A stretch of 64,000 bases of DNA from Microstegium vimineum. Taxonomy: Eukaryota; Streptophyta; Magnoliopsida; Poales; Poaceae. The notes under the pieces were generated by a model. The model had not been told where the DNA came from. It saw nothing but the letters and a program-made list of their open reading frames with translations, and did no database searches. A program made the position numbers and the translations under genes. This document shows positions 24,142 through 34,903 of this stretch, in pieces. Every line of letters begins with the position of its first letter. Positions within the stretch are counted from its first letter, which is position 1. The stretch is taken from assembly GCA_022036555.1 (NCBI GenBank), contig CM039139.1, positions 9,808,262-9,872,261 of the forward strand, in the 5' to 3' direction.

Positions 24142-27100
24142 TTACAACAAGGATTGAATAGCTAATATTGCACATAGGCGAATTTGCTCTATTTCTTCCA
24201 TCTCTTTGGCATCGTCATCGACAGATCCTTCTATTGGTTTGATCTTTTTCTTCGTTCGGAGGGCTTGACGTGCGTCGGCATCTCTTTCTTGTTGTAAAAT
24301 TTGGATGGCGCCTGGAAGTTCAGTCTTCTGTTGATTGACTGCGATCAAGGCTTCGTCAACCTGTTTCAGCTCTGCCAACAGTTGTTCCTTCCTTGCCGAT
24401 AGATGGGCAATGTCTTTATCAAGCTCCGCGCCAGAAGCTTCTAGGCGACCTATGTCCTTGTGTTTTTCATCGACAGATCGCTTGAATTGAAGCATTCTCT
24501 CTTTAAGTTCTGATTGAGCAGTTCTATCGGCTATACGACGAGAGAGACTTTGATATTGGAGTTGCTTACTCTCAAGAAATGCTGCCTGGAAGAGTGTTTC
24601 TTCTATATCGACAAATAGACAACCTTGAATGTCTTTGAAAGCTATCTTTACTGCAGTGGAGTCTTGGACGAGGTGAGATGTGTCTTGTTGCAGTAAAGAT
24701 AGCAATGCTTCGAGCTTGAGTTTAACTTCTGCCGATAGAGCTGGAGCAGAGTTTTCTTCGTCTTCGTCTTCATCGGGGAGATTGACGGCGAAGGAGAACA
24801 AGCTATTCGCTGGAGCAGAGCCTTCTTTGTCTTCGTTTTCATCGGGAAGGTTGACAGCGAAGGAAAATAAGCTGTCAGGAGAGTCTTGGGCCTGAAAAGA
24901 AGGAAATTAGAGTGTGTCGATCACAAGTTTATGTTGTGAGTTCTATGACAGTTGGCTTACCATCTTGAAACGGATCTCTTGCCTGGGACTTGGGAAGGCA
25001 GATGGCATGGTGTCATCTTGAAGATCGGCAGCGGTTGCCGATGAACTTGCCTCCGTGGGAGGAGCGGTTGGTGCTGGTGGTGCTGCTTCTGCTGTAGCAG
25101 TTGACCTTTGCGGCGATGATGCTGTCCTCTGATCAGGAATTTCATCGGGTGTAGGTGCTGGTACCGATGCCGATGCTGTCTCTATTGTTGCAGCTGGTTC
25201 CTGCAGTGGTGGTATTGTTCCCTGGTCGGGAGTTTCGTCCATCGGCTGCTCAGGAATGGACGCCGACGATGGTTCTGCCGTTGGTGCGTCAGTGGTTGGT
25301 GATGCGACTGGAGTTGGTGGTGTAGATGGGGTGGCTAGCTTCAGACGTCTCTTTTTCCTCGGGGTAGCAGTTGGTGAGCCGACGCGTTTCGGCTGCGAAG
25401 CTTGGGGGGCATCGGCAGCATGAGGTGGAGAAGCTTGTACATTTGGAGCAGCTACCGATGGCCTCGTTGCCTGAAGGAAATATTTGGTGAAGTTAAATGA
25501 AATGAATGTTGCCGATGAGAGTTTGTAATCGGTATAAGTGAAATAAAAACTTACTGCAAAAGCTCGCGCCAAGATGGTAGCGGCAGCCGATGGAGTAGCG
25601 ATGGTCCTAGCAGGCGTCGACTTAGGTTTGAGGGTAACTTTAGGTACCCTTTGAGGTACGAAGGCAACCAATGTAGGAGCCTTGTTGCCGATGACAGATG
25701 TGGGGCTCATTCTTTGAATATTGAAGTGTTTGCCGCTCTTGCTTGTTTGGGGGATTGGATCGTCAACCTGTTAAGTGAAAAAGGGTCAGATGCCGATGGT
25801 AAAAGTAAACAATTAAAAAATTCATTAGAGTTAAGAACTTACTGCATCATCGGGAATGATGTGATCGGTGTTGATCAAATGCCGATAGTAGTGCGATGAT
25901 TTGGCGAACAATTGGCTTCTCCATTCTTGCCACCAAGATTTGTATAACTCTGTCATGAACGATGTTGGTGCCCAGGAGGATAGATCAATGTTTGATGTAT
26001 CGGCATGGGGAGAAAGGTTGACAATCCTGTTCCAATCCATGGCACTGGAGATAATTTCTCTTGGCTTTATCACATTGGCAAAACTGAGTTTGATCGGTAA
26101 TTGGCCGAATGCCAGCTGCCTTGCTGCTGCCGATGGATAATAAAACTCATAAGATGGAGGAGAGTTCTTCCCGATTCCAAAGATGTTGACTGGAATGGCT
26201 TGGGGAACAATGCTGGCCTTCATGATTGTTTCATTATGTGGCACGTTCCAATCGGTAAGGTTGAATAACAGCGGGAATCGGTTGTTCTCATCAACATAGG
26301 GCCACCAGAGCCGTTCCGCGATGGGGATTCCACAGTAAAGCTTTTGGAAGAACCTACCGAATTGATCTGCATTGGCATCGGTTCCTGGTAGCACTATGAT
26401 AGCCTCCCCAAAATTGAGTGGGGAACGGGTTGCTGATTCGTCATCATCATATACGTAGTCCTCTGATATATCCCTTGGAAATTGCTGACTGAATAGATCG
26501 AATTGGAGGACCTTGTACATGTGTGCGTTTAACCACATGTTTATAAACTACCAAGGACCCCCGAGGTTTCCAATGGGTTCACCTAGTAGTAGCTTCCTGG
26601 AGACTTGGTGCAAAAGGTGGTATACCGATCCAAGGAGGTATCGGCCGAGAGGAAGTTTTGCTCCATCGGCTAGGAGTTCTGCTGTAGGAAGGTACATGGG
26701 GGTAGGTCCAACTGTTCTGCCACAGAAGTTAAATTTTTACAACCACATATTCAGGAAGGTGGCGTGCTCCCTCTGACCTACCGATCTAGTCTTCTGGTTC
26801 TCTCGGATGTATCCGGTCCAACCGCCGATATTGTGTGTGTTCACTTTGTACTCGGCTTTCCTACCGAAGAGGTTGGAGGGATCGGCAGAAGAAACATCAA
26901 GACCGGTAAGCATATCCACATCGGCAAGGGTGAGAGTAGTTGGTCCGTGTCTAAATAAGAAGGCATTCACTGTATCGCACCAAAAATAAGACGCAGCCAT
27001 CATCATATTTTCGTTCTTTGCCATATCAGCAATGGAGAGTCTAATGCATTGGTCCAGGTTGCGCTCTGACCAGTAAACTTGCTATGTTCTGATTATTCTG

Positions 27101-27433
27101 AGGTACCAGTTCTTCCATCCCTTGGTGGGTTTGGGCCATGAACGGAAGGCATCTTTCCATAACCCTAGGCTGAAGCACTCGGACCTAAAGGGAATACGGT
27201 TGGTCTCCGCATTAATCAGATTGATAGGATCGGGATTTCCCATTGGGCCTAGGCAGTTGAAGTTGGATTGCTCAATGGGGATTACTACTTTGTTGTACAT
27301 TTCCTAGGTTTCGGAAAAAATCAAAGAAAGAAAGGGGGAAAAGGATTATGAAGTTAATGCGGAAAAGAAATTTGCAGAAGATGAAGCAAGAAGGGAGCAG
27401 ATTTACTTTGGGAACTTCGAAGTTGATCGCCAT
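24142..27433 (-). pseudogene. Antisense additional gene of Tat element II: plant mobile domain protein (5 exons)
   Basis: Five exons with GT-AG borders can be read on the minus strand: 27407-27433 (MAINFEVPK), 25843-27303, 25555-25767, 24961-25470 and 24142-24891. All introns are in phase 0 and the total is about 987 codons. Exon 2 carries the plant-mobile-domain-like region (GGWTGYIRENQK, WWPYVDENNRFP). Exons 3-4 give a basic patch (PRKKRRLKL, a possible nuclear localisation signal) and a Pro/Ala/Ser/Thr-rich linker. Exon 5 is a long coiled coil rich in Glu, Lys, Leu and Gln. Exon 2 has three stops (TAG near 27082, TAA at 26737, TAG near 26550). The gene runs opposite to pol and ends 130 bp from the pol stop. 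Comparable antisense extra ORFs are known in Grande and other Tat elements. Confidence 0.8.
24740..24877 (-). repeat. 69-bp in-frame tandem duplication in antisense gene of element II
   Basis: The word GCTGGAGCAGAG recurs at 24740 and 24809, and the following sequence is repeated with about 10 percent difference. It duplicates 23 residues around the motif SLFSFAVNLPDE at the start of the last exon. Element I has a single copy (around 1600-1660). Confidence 0.8.
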
Positions 27434-27841
27434 TGAAGCTGGGGAGGTCCTTGCGGTTCATGCTCTGTTTGAGGAAGTCGCCGTCGCTTGAGTTTGCAGA
27501 ACTGTTCTTCGGAGTCGTCGCCGAGGTTGAAGATGAGGGCAAATGAAGGGGAATCCAGGCTCAGGGTGAAAAACAGATTGGATGGTGGTAACTTTTATAA
27601 GCCTGGTCAGGGGTATTTTGGAGTTTTATTCGCACTAAGCAGGAATATGGAAGGGTATGCAATAGGAATGCGTGGCAATCGAGGAGATATGGTTGGGCTT
27701 GCAACTGTTCGCGCTGCAGTCGCGGAATTTTATTGATAAATTGCGATTTTTACGCGCAGTGATCGAGGAGGTCGTGCAAGTATCTTGGAGGGAAAGGTTA
27801 CAGTAGAGAAAATTTCGGCGCGTAAAATATTCTACACTCCG

Positions 27842-27856
27842 AAATTGGGGGGAATG
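27842..27856 (+). other. Polypurine tract of Tat element II
   Basis: AAATTGGGGGGAATG abuts the 3' LTR start at 27857; it matches the tract of element I except for the last bases. Confidence 0.7.
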
Positions 27857-28859
27857 TGTTGACACCGTTTTTTGGCATGTGTCAAATGAGCTAAGACTTG
27901 CATTGATTGGTAGTCGTTTTCCATCGGCATCGGAAGGTCATCGGTCAATGTTGCCGATGAGGGTGAATGCTGCGAAAAGGATAAGTTTGTTGCCGATGGG
28001 AGCTGGACGATTCTTGCCGATAGGAGTTAATTGGTAAAGACAAGTTACCAGTGGAGGTGAAAAGTTACCGATTGGAAGGTATTACCGACAAGGAGATGAT
28101 GCCGATGGGCACAGGGTGATGTGGCGGTTGATGTCAGTAGAGGATTGCCGATGGCAATAAAAGGAAGTTGCGGATTGAAGAGTCTGCTGATGGAAAGTTT
28201 CATTGAAGAGAAGGCGTAAGGAAACTAGTGATTTCATACCAGTATTGTTATGGCAGTTTGAGTCCGACTCTTACACGAGTCGTTTATTTCCTTAAAAATA
28301 GAAGTGTCTATTTAGGAAAATAGTATTGTTATTTGGGTCCGACTCTTGCACGAGTTAGTTATTTCCTTTAAAATAGAAGTTTGTTTTGTTTAGGAAAGGT
28401 ACAAGTCGTGTCTGTCTACAACTCCTATTGCTGGAGTATAAATATGTACCTAGGGGTCTTGAGAATACATATCAATCATACATCAAACAAATCTATTACT
28501 CTTATTACTTTTACTGCAATTTACCCTTTTATTGCATTAGTCTTAGTTTATCTATGAGTTCTTCAAGCTTCGACGGGCTGCATCTCCTGGACCTCCGTCA
28601 AATCCTTGCAAGTTCCGCGTGGGAGTAATCTGAGCCTTGATATCTGGGCGCATCGCTATTGTCTCGTTCAGCTCTGCTCTAGTTATCTTGATCAAATCTC
28701 AGTCTTGACATCTGGGCGTATCGTCGTTGTCTTGTTTGGATCTTGTTCTAGTTATCGTCCTTGTCGATTAACTGGTCAAATTGACTGACGCACCTTTGGA
28801 TATCGAATTTGGGTAATAGCACGAGGTGTTCGCAGATCCTGACGCTTTTTGTGTCAACA
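27857..28859 (+). repeat. 3' LTR of Tat element II (1003 bp)
   Basis: It has the same termini and exactly the same length as the 5' LTR. It retains TATAAAT at 28437-28443. Differences from the 5' LTR are nearly all C/T or G/A. Confidence 0.93.
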
Positions 28860-28864
28860 ATAGT

Positions 28865-30853
28865 TCAAACCACGTTACGAGAATCAAGTATATTCAACTC
28901 ACTACGCAAAGCACAAAACCTTGTCTCATCGAGAGGCTTGGTGAAGATATCGGCTAGTTGCTTATCGGTGCTCACATAGCGAGTTGCGATATCTCCTTTT
29001 AATTCGTGGTCTCTCAAGAAGTGATGACGGATGTCTATGTGTTTGGTTCTAGAGTGACTAACCGGGTTGTTTACGAGTTTGATGACACTCTCGTTATCAC
29101 ACAAGAGAGGTATCTTGGTGAATTGACATCCGAAATCTTTTAAGGTTTGCCTCATCCAAAGTAGTTGAGCACAACAAGCACCGGCTGCAACATACTCGGC
29201 CTCGGCGGTGGAAAGGGCTACACAATTTTGCTTTTTAGAACTCCAAGACACTAGGGACCGTCCAAGGAATTGACACGTCCCCGAAGTGCTTTTTCGGTCT
29301 ACCTTGCAACCGGCGTAATCGGAATCCGAATACCCAAGTAGATCGAACTTAGAGCCCTTACGATACCATAAGCCAAGGTTAGGAGTGAAAACTAGATATC
29401 TCAAAATTCTCTTAACGACCATTAAATGTCACTCTTTCAGGTTAGCTTGAAATCTAGCACATATGCACACACTAAGCATTATGTTCGGCCTAGATGCACA
29501 TAAGTAAAGGAGAGAGCTGATCATGGAATGATATACCTTTATGTCCATGGATTTCCCTCCTTCATCAATATCAAGATGTCCATTAGTTGGCATGGGAGTC
29601 TTGATTGGCTTAGCATTGGCCATGTCAAACTTTCTCAACATATCATGGGTGTACTTGGTTTGGCATAAGAAAGTCCCTTCCTTGAGTTGCTTGATTGGAA
29701 ATCCGAGGAAGAACTTTAGCTCACCCATCATAGACATCTCAAATCTCTTAGTCATAATCCTACTAAACTCATCACAAAATGATTGGTTAGTACTACCAAA
29801 TATTATGTCATCGACATATATTTGGCACACAAAGATATCATTATTGATCTTATGAGTGAAGAGAGTAGGATCTGCTTTGCCTATTTCAAAGCCTTGTTTG
29901 AGTAGAAAATCCTTAAGGCATTCATACCATGCTCTTGGTGCTTGCTTAAGCCCATAGAGCGCCTTATGGAGCTTGAAGACATGATGAGGGAACTTGGGAT
30001 CTTCAAAGCCCGGTGGTTGCTCAACATAGACCAACTCTTAGATTGGGCCATTGAGAAATGCACTCTTCACATCCATTTGTTGAAGCTTCAAATCATGATG
30101 AGCAGCATAGGCCAAAAGCATTCGAATTGCTTCAAGCCTAGCCACCGGTGCATATGTTTCTTCAAAGTCTAGGCCCTCCACTTGAGTGAAACCTTGAGCC
30201 ACCAATCTTGCATTGTTCCTTATCACCACTCCTTGCTCATCTTGCTTGTTGCGAAAGACCCATTTGGTTCCAATCACATTAGTATTGGGTCTTTCCACCA
30301 ATGACCAAACTTTGTTTCTTTCAAAGCTATTGAGCTCTTCTTGCATAGCCATCACCCAATCAACATCATCTAGAGCTTGATCAACCTTGATGGGTTCCAA
30401 AGAGTAGACAAAAGAGTAAAATTGATAAAAGTTTGCCAAATGTGAATGAGTAGTTACCCCCCTTCGAAGACTCCCAAGTATATTGTCAACTGGGTGATCC
30501 TTTTGAATTGTTTGCCTCAGCCTTGGGTGTTCTGTGGCTTCTTGTTGATCAACTTGGCCATCATTGTACTCATACTCTTCAAGGATAGGTTGTAGGTTTC
30601 TTGGAGTTGTTGGTGAAGTGGCTGCTGCCTGCCTGCTTGGTCCGGCAGTGCCGACCTCTAGTCCGGCAGTGCCGGCCACAAGGGTAGAGCCCTGACTAGG
30701 GAGCATTACTGGGCCTTCTTCTTCAAGTCTAGGGGCAGTAGCTTCATCACCTTGAGGTTCCATAGCTGTGGCTTGGATTTCTTGTGGCCTAATGTCACCA
30801 ATAGTCATATTCTTGATTACTTCACATGGTGGTTCCTCATTACCTACAATCAC
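28865..30853 (-). pseudogene. Reverse transcriptase and RNase H of the copia element
   Basis: Read leftward: an RVT_2-type RT starts near 30440 (NVIGTKWVFRNKQDEQG, KLQQMDVKSAFLNG), the YVDD catalytic box is at 29807-29818, and copia RNase H follows (LLGYSDSDYAGCKVDRKSTSG, AEAEYVAA, TKHIDIRHHFLRDHE). The frame is unbroken except for TAA at about 30035 and TGA at about 29426, so it is one decayed ORF. The Tat element II insertion point is 6 bp beyond its left end. Confidence 0.92.
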
Positions 30854-30867
30854 TTGATCAATTTGCT

Positions 30868-31938
30868 CTACTTTGGTTTGTTCCCGGTTAGGAGTTCATA
30901 TGAAGTCTTCTTCAAGATCTTGTGTAGATAGAGCCGGTTGATGGCATGGCAAGCGGTGTTGACGGCTTCGGCCCAAAAGATATCCAAAGTCTTGTACTCA
31001 TCTAGCATCGTCCTTGCCATGTCAATGAGTGTCCGGTTCTTTCTCTCTACTACACCATTTTGTTGAGGGGTGTATGGAACTGAAAACTCATGCTTGATGC
31101 CCTCATCATCAAGAAACTCCTCCACTTGAGTGTTCTTGAATTCGGTTCCATTGTCACTACGAACTTTCTTGATTTGGAACCCGAATTCTCTTTGTGCTCT
31201 TCTAATGAAGGTTTTCACCTTTTCTTGCACTTGTGCCTTATCATACATGAAAAACATCCAAGTGAAATGAGTAAAATTATCAACAATAACTAAACCATGT
31301 TTGTTACCGTCAATGCTTATGTAGGCCACTGGTCCAAAGAGATCCATGTGAATTAGCTCCAATGGTTGCTTGGTGGAGACAATGCTCTTTGGTGGGTGAG
31401 GAGCACCTACTTGCTTTCCGGCTTGACAAGCACTACAAATTCTATCCTTCTCAAAATGAACATTGGTTAGTCCAAGAATGTGTTCATCTTTTAGGAGTTT
31501 GGCCAAGTTCCTCATCCCAACATGAGCTAGTCGGAGATGCCATAGCCAACCCATGCTAGATTTTGCCACTAAACAAGTCTCAAGCTTAGCCTTACTTTTG
31601 TTGAAATCAACTAGGTAAAGCTTGCCCTTCAAACGACCCGTAAAGACAATAGAGGAATCCTCCCTCTTAAATACTTCCACACCCTTATCCGTAAAGAGAC
31701 AATTGAAGCCCATCTCACACAATTGAGAAACGGACAACAAGTTGTAACTCAACGAATTCACATGTAATACATTTGAGATAGAATGATCAAGAGTAATAGC
31801 AACTTTACCAAGTCCAATCACTTCCCCTTTTGAGTTGTCACCAAAGATGATGTTTTCACTTGCATTTGAAGTTGGGGAATATGATGAGAACATACTCTTC
31901 TCTCCGGTCATATGATTGGTACATCCACTATCAAGCAC
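30868..31938 (-). pseudogene. Protease end and integrase of the copia element
   Basis: It begins within the aspartic protease (LDSGCTNHMTG, 31905-31938). A GAG-pre-integrase zinc region follows (HLRLAHVGMRN ... CSACQAGKQ), then the integrase core with MDLFGP, SDNGTEF and QQNGVVERKNRT supplying the DD35E residues. It breaks off after NKPK at 30868. The next codons that make sense are a downstream linker in another frame, so the integrase C-terminal region and part of the linker before RT are deleted. Confidence 0.92.
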
Positions 31939-32124
31939 CCAACTTGATCCACCGGAGGAGTATGCCTACAAAACAAGTTTAGTTCCTAGATTTAGGTCCC
32001 CAATCAATCTTGGGGCCTTGCATGTTAGTCACAACAATTTTTGGAACCCATATGTTCATGCTTCTCTTGTCATGTTTCTCCTCGCCCACAAATTCTGCAA
32101 TGACTTTACCACGGTCATTGCACT

Positions 32125-34853
32125 TCAACATGTAGCATGAGGATAAACTTCCTTATGGTGACCTTGTCTTGGGTTGATAGGCAAACTTGTTTTTGGCCAC
32201 CCAGATTGAGTCCTTAGGTTTCTAAGAAACCTGCTTTTGTTGGGGCATCCTCTTGGCATGGACTTGGAGCTTAGCTTGATCAGGTGAAGCAATGGTACCC
32301 TTCCTTCCTTGAGGAGCGGCACTGCTGGCCTGAGGTCCGGCACTGCCGGCTTTTGGTCCAGCAGAGCTGCTGTCTGTGCAGACTTATCTTCACCAATGCT
32401 TCCCTTCTTCTCAAACTTGACACACTCAATGCCTTTGATCATTTTTCTACCATTGGTTTTACCTCCTTGAGTGTGTCCAAGCCCATCTTTGATTGATGGA
32501 TGCCTTCCATCCTTGTATTGAATCTTCTTAGGCTCAACTTTTTCTTTGTCATTCTTCTTTGAAACTGAAATGACATTGTTGAACCTTGCTATTTCTTTCT
32601 TCATGGCCTCCATGTTGTTAAGGTTAGTGGAGTAGGCATTCATATCAACATTATAGCATTTTCCACAACCTTGACTAGTGGATGGAGAAGAGGCATCATT
32701 TGCTTTAGAGAGATGTGAGTTGCCCTCCCAAAGAAGAGAGTATTGTGCCTCAAGCTCTTGATGCTTTTCAGTCAAGCCACAATGCTTTTGCTTGAGGTCA
32801 TCATACTCCTTCTTAGTGAGAGCATGAGCTTTTTGTTCCTTAGCCAAGGCCTTGGTCAAAGAGCTCACCTCACTCCTTTCTAATGCAAGGGCTTCCTCAC
32901 TAGAAATATAAAGATCCTATTATTTAATAAGAGTCTTCTCTCTAGATGCTAGCTCAACCTTGGTTGCCTCTAATTCATCCAATATATTAGCAATAAAGAG
33001 TTTGGTCTTAGGATCCATTTTACTAGTTATTTCATTTATCTCTTCATCACTAGATTCATCATCACTAGAGCTATCACTACTAGAGATGTCTTTGGGGGAG
33101 GAGCTTTGGCTTTGGGTTTTGATTTTACCTTCTCACCCTTTGCCATGAGACAAGTGTGAGGGAAGTCTTCATCATTGGACATGTTGTTGAAGAGCCTTGG
33201 TGAAGTGGATGACTTGTGAATAGCTATTGTGGCCATCTTCTCTTCTTCACTTGAGCTATCGGTTGATTCATCCCAACCATGTCCAATGTGAGCTTCACCT
33301 CCAAATATCTTGCCTTTCTTGTAGTCACCCTTGTCTTCTCTCTTGCCTTTGCCAAATTTGTTTTCTTCCTTCTTGTTTGGGCAATCGGCAATGAAGTGTT
33401 CGGTGCTACCACATCTAAAGCAAGTCCTTGACTTCTTGTTTGGAAACCTTCTCTTCATGAGCTTGTACCCATTGCTCTTTATACCCTTGTTGAATCTTCT
33501 CATGAATAAGGCCATGTCATCAATGTTCTCTTCTTGCTCATCTTCACTTCCACCATCACTTGATGTTAAAACTTCGGGTTGATGCTTGATGGCTTTGCTT
33601 GCTTGAGATTTGCTTGAAGATGCTAGCTTGATGTTTTTGGGGCAGCTAGGGGCTGATTTCTTTGTGCTCTTGTTTGCCTTAAGAGCCACATCCTTGATCT
33701 TCATGCCCTCCAACCTTGCTTGCATCTCTCCAAGCTTCTTTCTCTCTTGTGCTTCTTCTCTTTATAGATCAAAAGTGATGATCCTTCCAAGCACATCACT
33801 TGGTGTGAAGTACTCAAATCTCTTCTTGTCTCTAATCAATGTCACCACAGTTTCATTCCTTAGAGAGTAGGCTTCAAACATGATCTTGACAACCTTGTGA
33901 TCATTGACTTCTTCACCACCAAGTCCTCTTATCTTGCCCACAATGGTCATCAATCTATCAAACATTTCTTGTGGCCCTTCACCTTCATTGATTACAAATC
34001 AGTTGAGCTTGACCATGAATAGATCAATCTTGGATTGTCTCACTTTGCTCACACCCTCATGTGCAATATGCAAAGTGTCCCATATTTCCTTGGCAACCTC
34101 CAAGCCCATAACCTTGTTGTACTCATCACCATCCAATGCACTTAGCAACACACTAGTTGCTTGTGCATTTAGTTGTATGCAACGGAGCTCAGTAGTGGTA
34201 GGGCTTGTGGGATCAACCGGAGGATCACATCCATTGTACACAATCTCCCAAGCACCGGGGTGAATACCTACAAGATAAGCTTTCATCAAGTGTTTCCACT
34301 TGGCAAAGTTAGTCCCATCAAAATGAGGCAATTTGCCCGCGGGAACATGGAATAAAGGTTTATGCTCATGTTTAGAAATGGATGAATAATCAAAGGATAT
34401 GGTGGAATATTTCTTGCTGCCATCCTCCTCCTCCTTCTTCTTCTTATCCTTCTTTTCTATCTTGGAGGCACGGTATGATACATCATCATCATCGTTGGAG
34501 CTACTTGACTCAACCTCCGCTTGAGAGGCTTGCTCTTTGCTTTTCTTGAGCTCCTCCTCCTTTGCCTTGAGCTCCTTCTTGAGAGCTCTCACTTATCTTC
34601 TATGAAGCTTCTCAGCAAGCTTCAAGCTCTTGGCTTTATTGAGAGCTTTTTCTTCTCTTTGTAGCTTTTTTCCTTCTTTTCTCAATCTTCTTTCTTCTTT
34701 TCTTCTTGCTCTTTCTCCAGCGGACATGAGAGGAGTGGTCAAGTATTCCTCTGAGTCCACACTCTCACTGTCCGTGACATGTACGTCCATCTCCTTGGGG
34801 TCGACTACTTTGACCTTGGGATCAACCGCCACAACCTTACCCTCTTCGGACAT
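32125..34853 (-). pseudogene. gag of the copia element
   Basis: The start is MSEEGKVVAVDPK at 34853, 50 bp inside the 5' LTR. A Lys/Glu-rich coiled-coil segment is followed by a UBN2-type gag domain at about 34000-34390 (KLPHFDGTNFAKWKHLMKAYL, AKEIWDTLHIAHEG). A CCHC zinc knuckle is at about 33380-33425 (CFRCGSTEHFIADC). A second coiled coil (32700-32870) and a region with VKFEKKG follow. In-frame stops lie at 34593, 33999, 33762 and near 32915, and a frameshift lies near 33100. The length, over 800 codons, fits Sirevirus gag proteins. Confidence 0.88.
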
Positions 34854-34890
34854 TACCTCACACGATTAAGTGCTTCTTGAGGTAACCTCG

Positions 34891-34901
34891 ATCTGATACC
34901 A
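34891..34901 (-). other. Primer-binding site of the copia element (initiator Met tRNA)
   Basis: On the element strand this reads TGGTATCAGAT, two bases from the end of the 5' LTR, and differs by one base at its end from the TGGTATCAGAG complementary to the 3' end of plant initiator methionine tRNA. Confidence 0.85.
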
Positions 34902-34903
34902 CT

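Larger units (their letters stand above)
16094..28859 (+). mobile_element. Tat-type Ty3/gypsy retrotransposon II, full length (12.77 kb)
   Basis: Two LTRs of 1003 bp each (16094-17096 and 27857-28859) bound an internal region with gag, protease, RT, RNase H, a second archaeal-type RNase H and integrase in gypsy order, then an antisense gene. It is flanked by ATAGC (16089-16093) and ATAGT (28860-28864), a 5-bp duplication with one change. It is inserted into the copia element just after the RNase H domain. By eye the LTRs differ at about 42 sites, mostly transitions, roughly 4 percent. Dual RNase H places it in the Tat lineage (with Grande, Ogre, RIRE2). Several in-frame stops make it non-autonomous as it stands. 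Confidence 0.93.

Noticed and set aside
16089..28864. Perfect target duplication of Tat element II
   Set aside because: The flanks are ATAGC and ATAGT, one mismatch; reported as imperfect.
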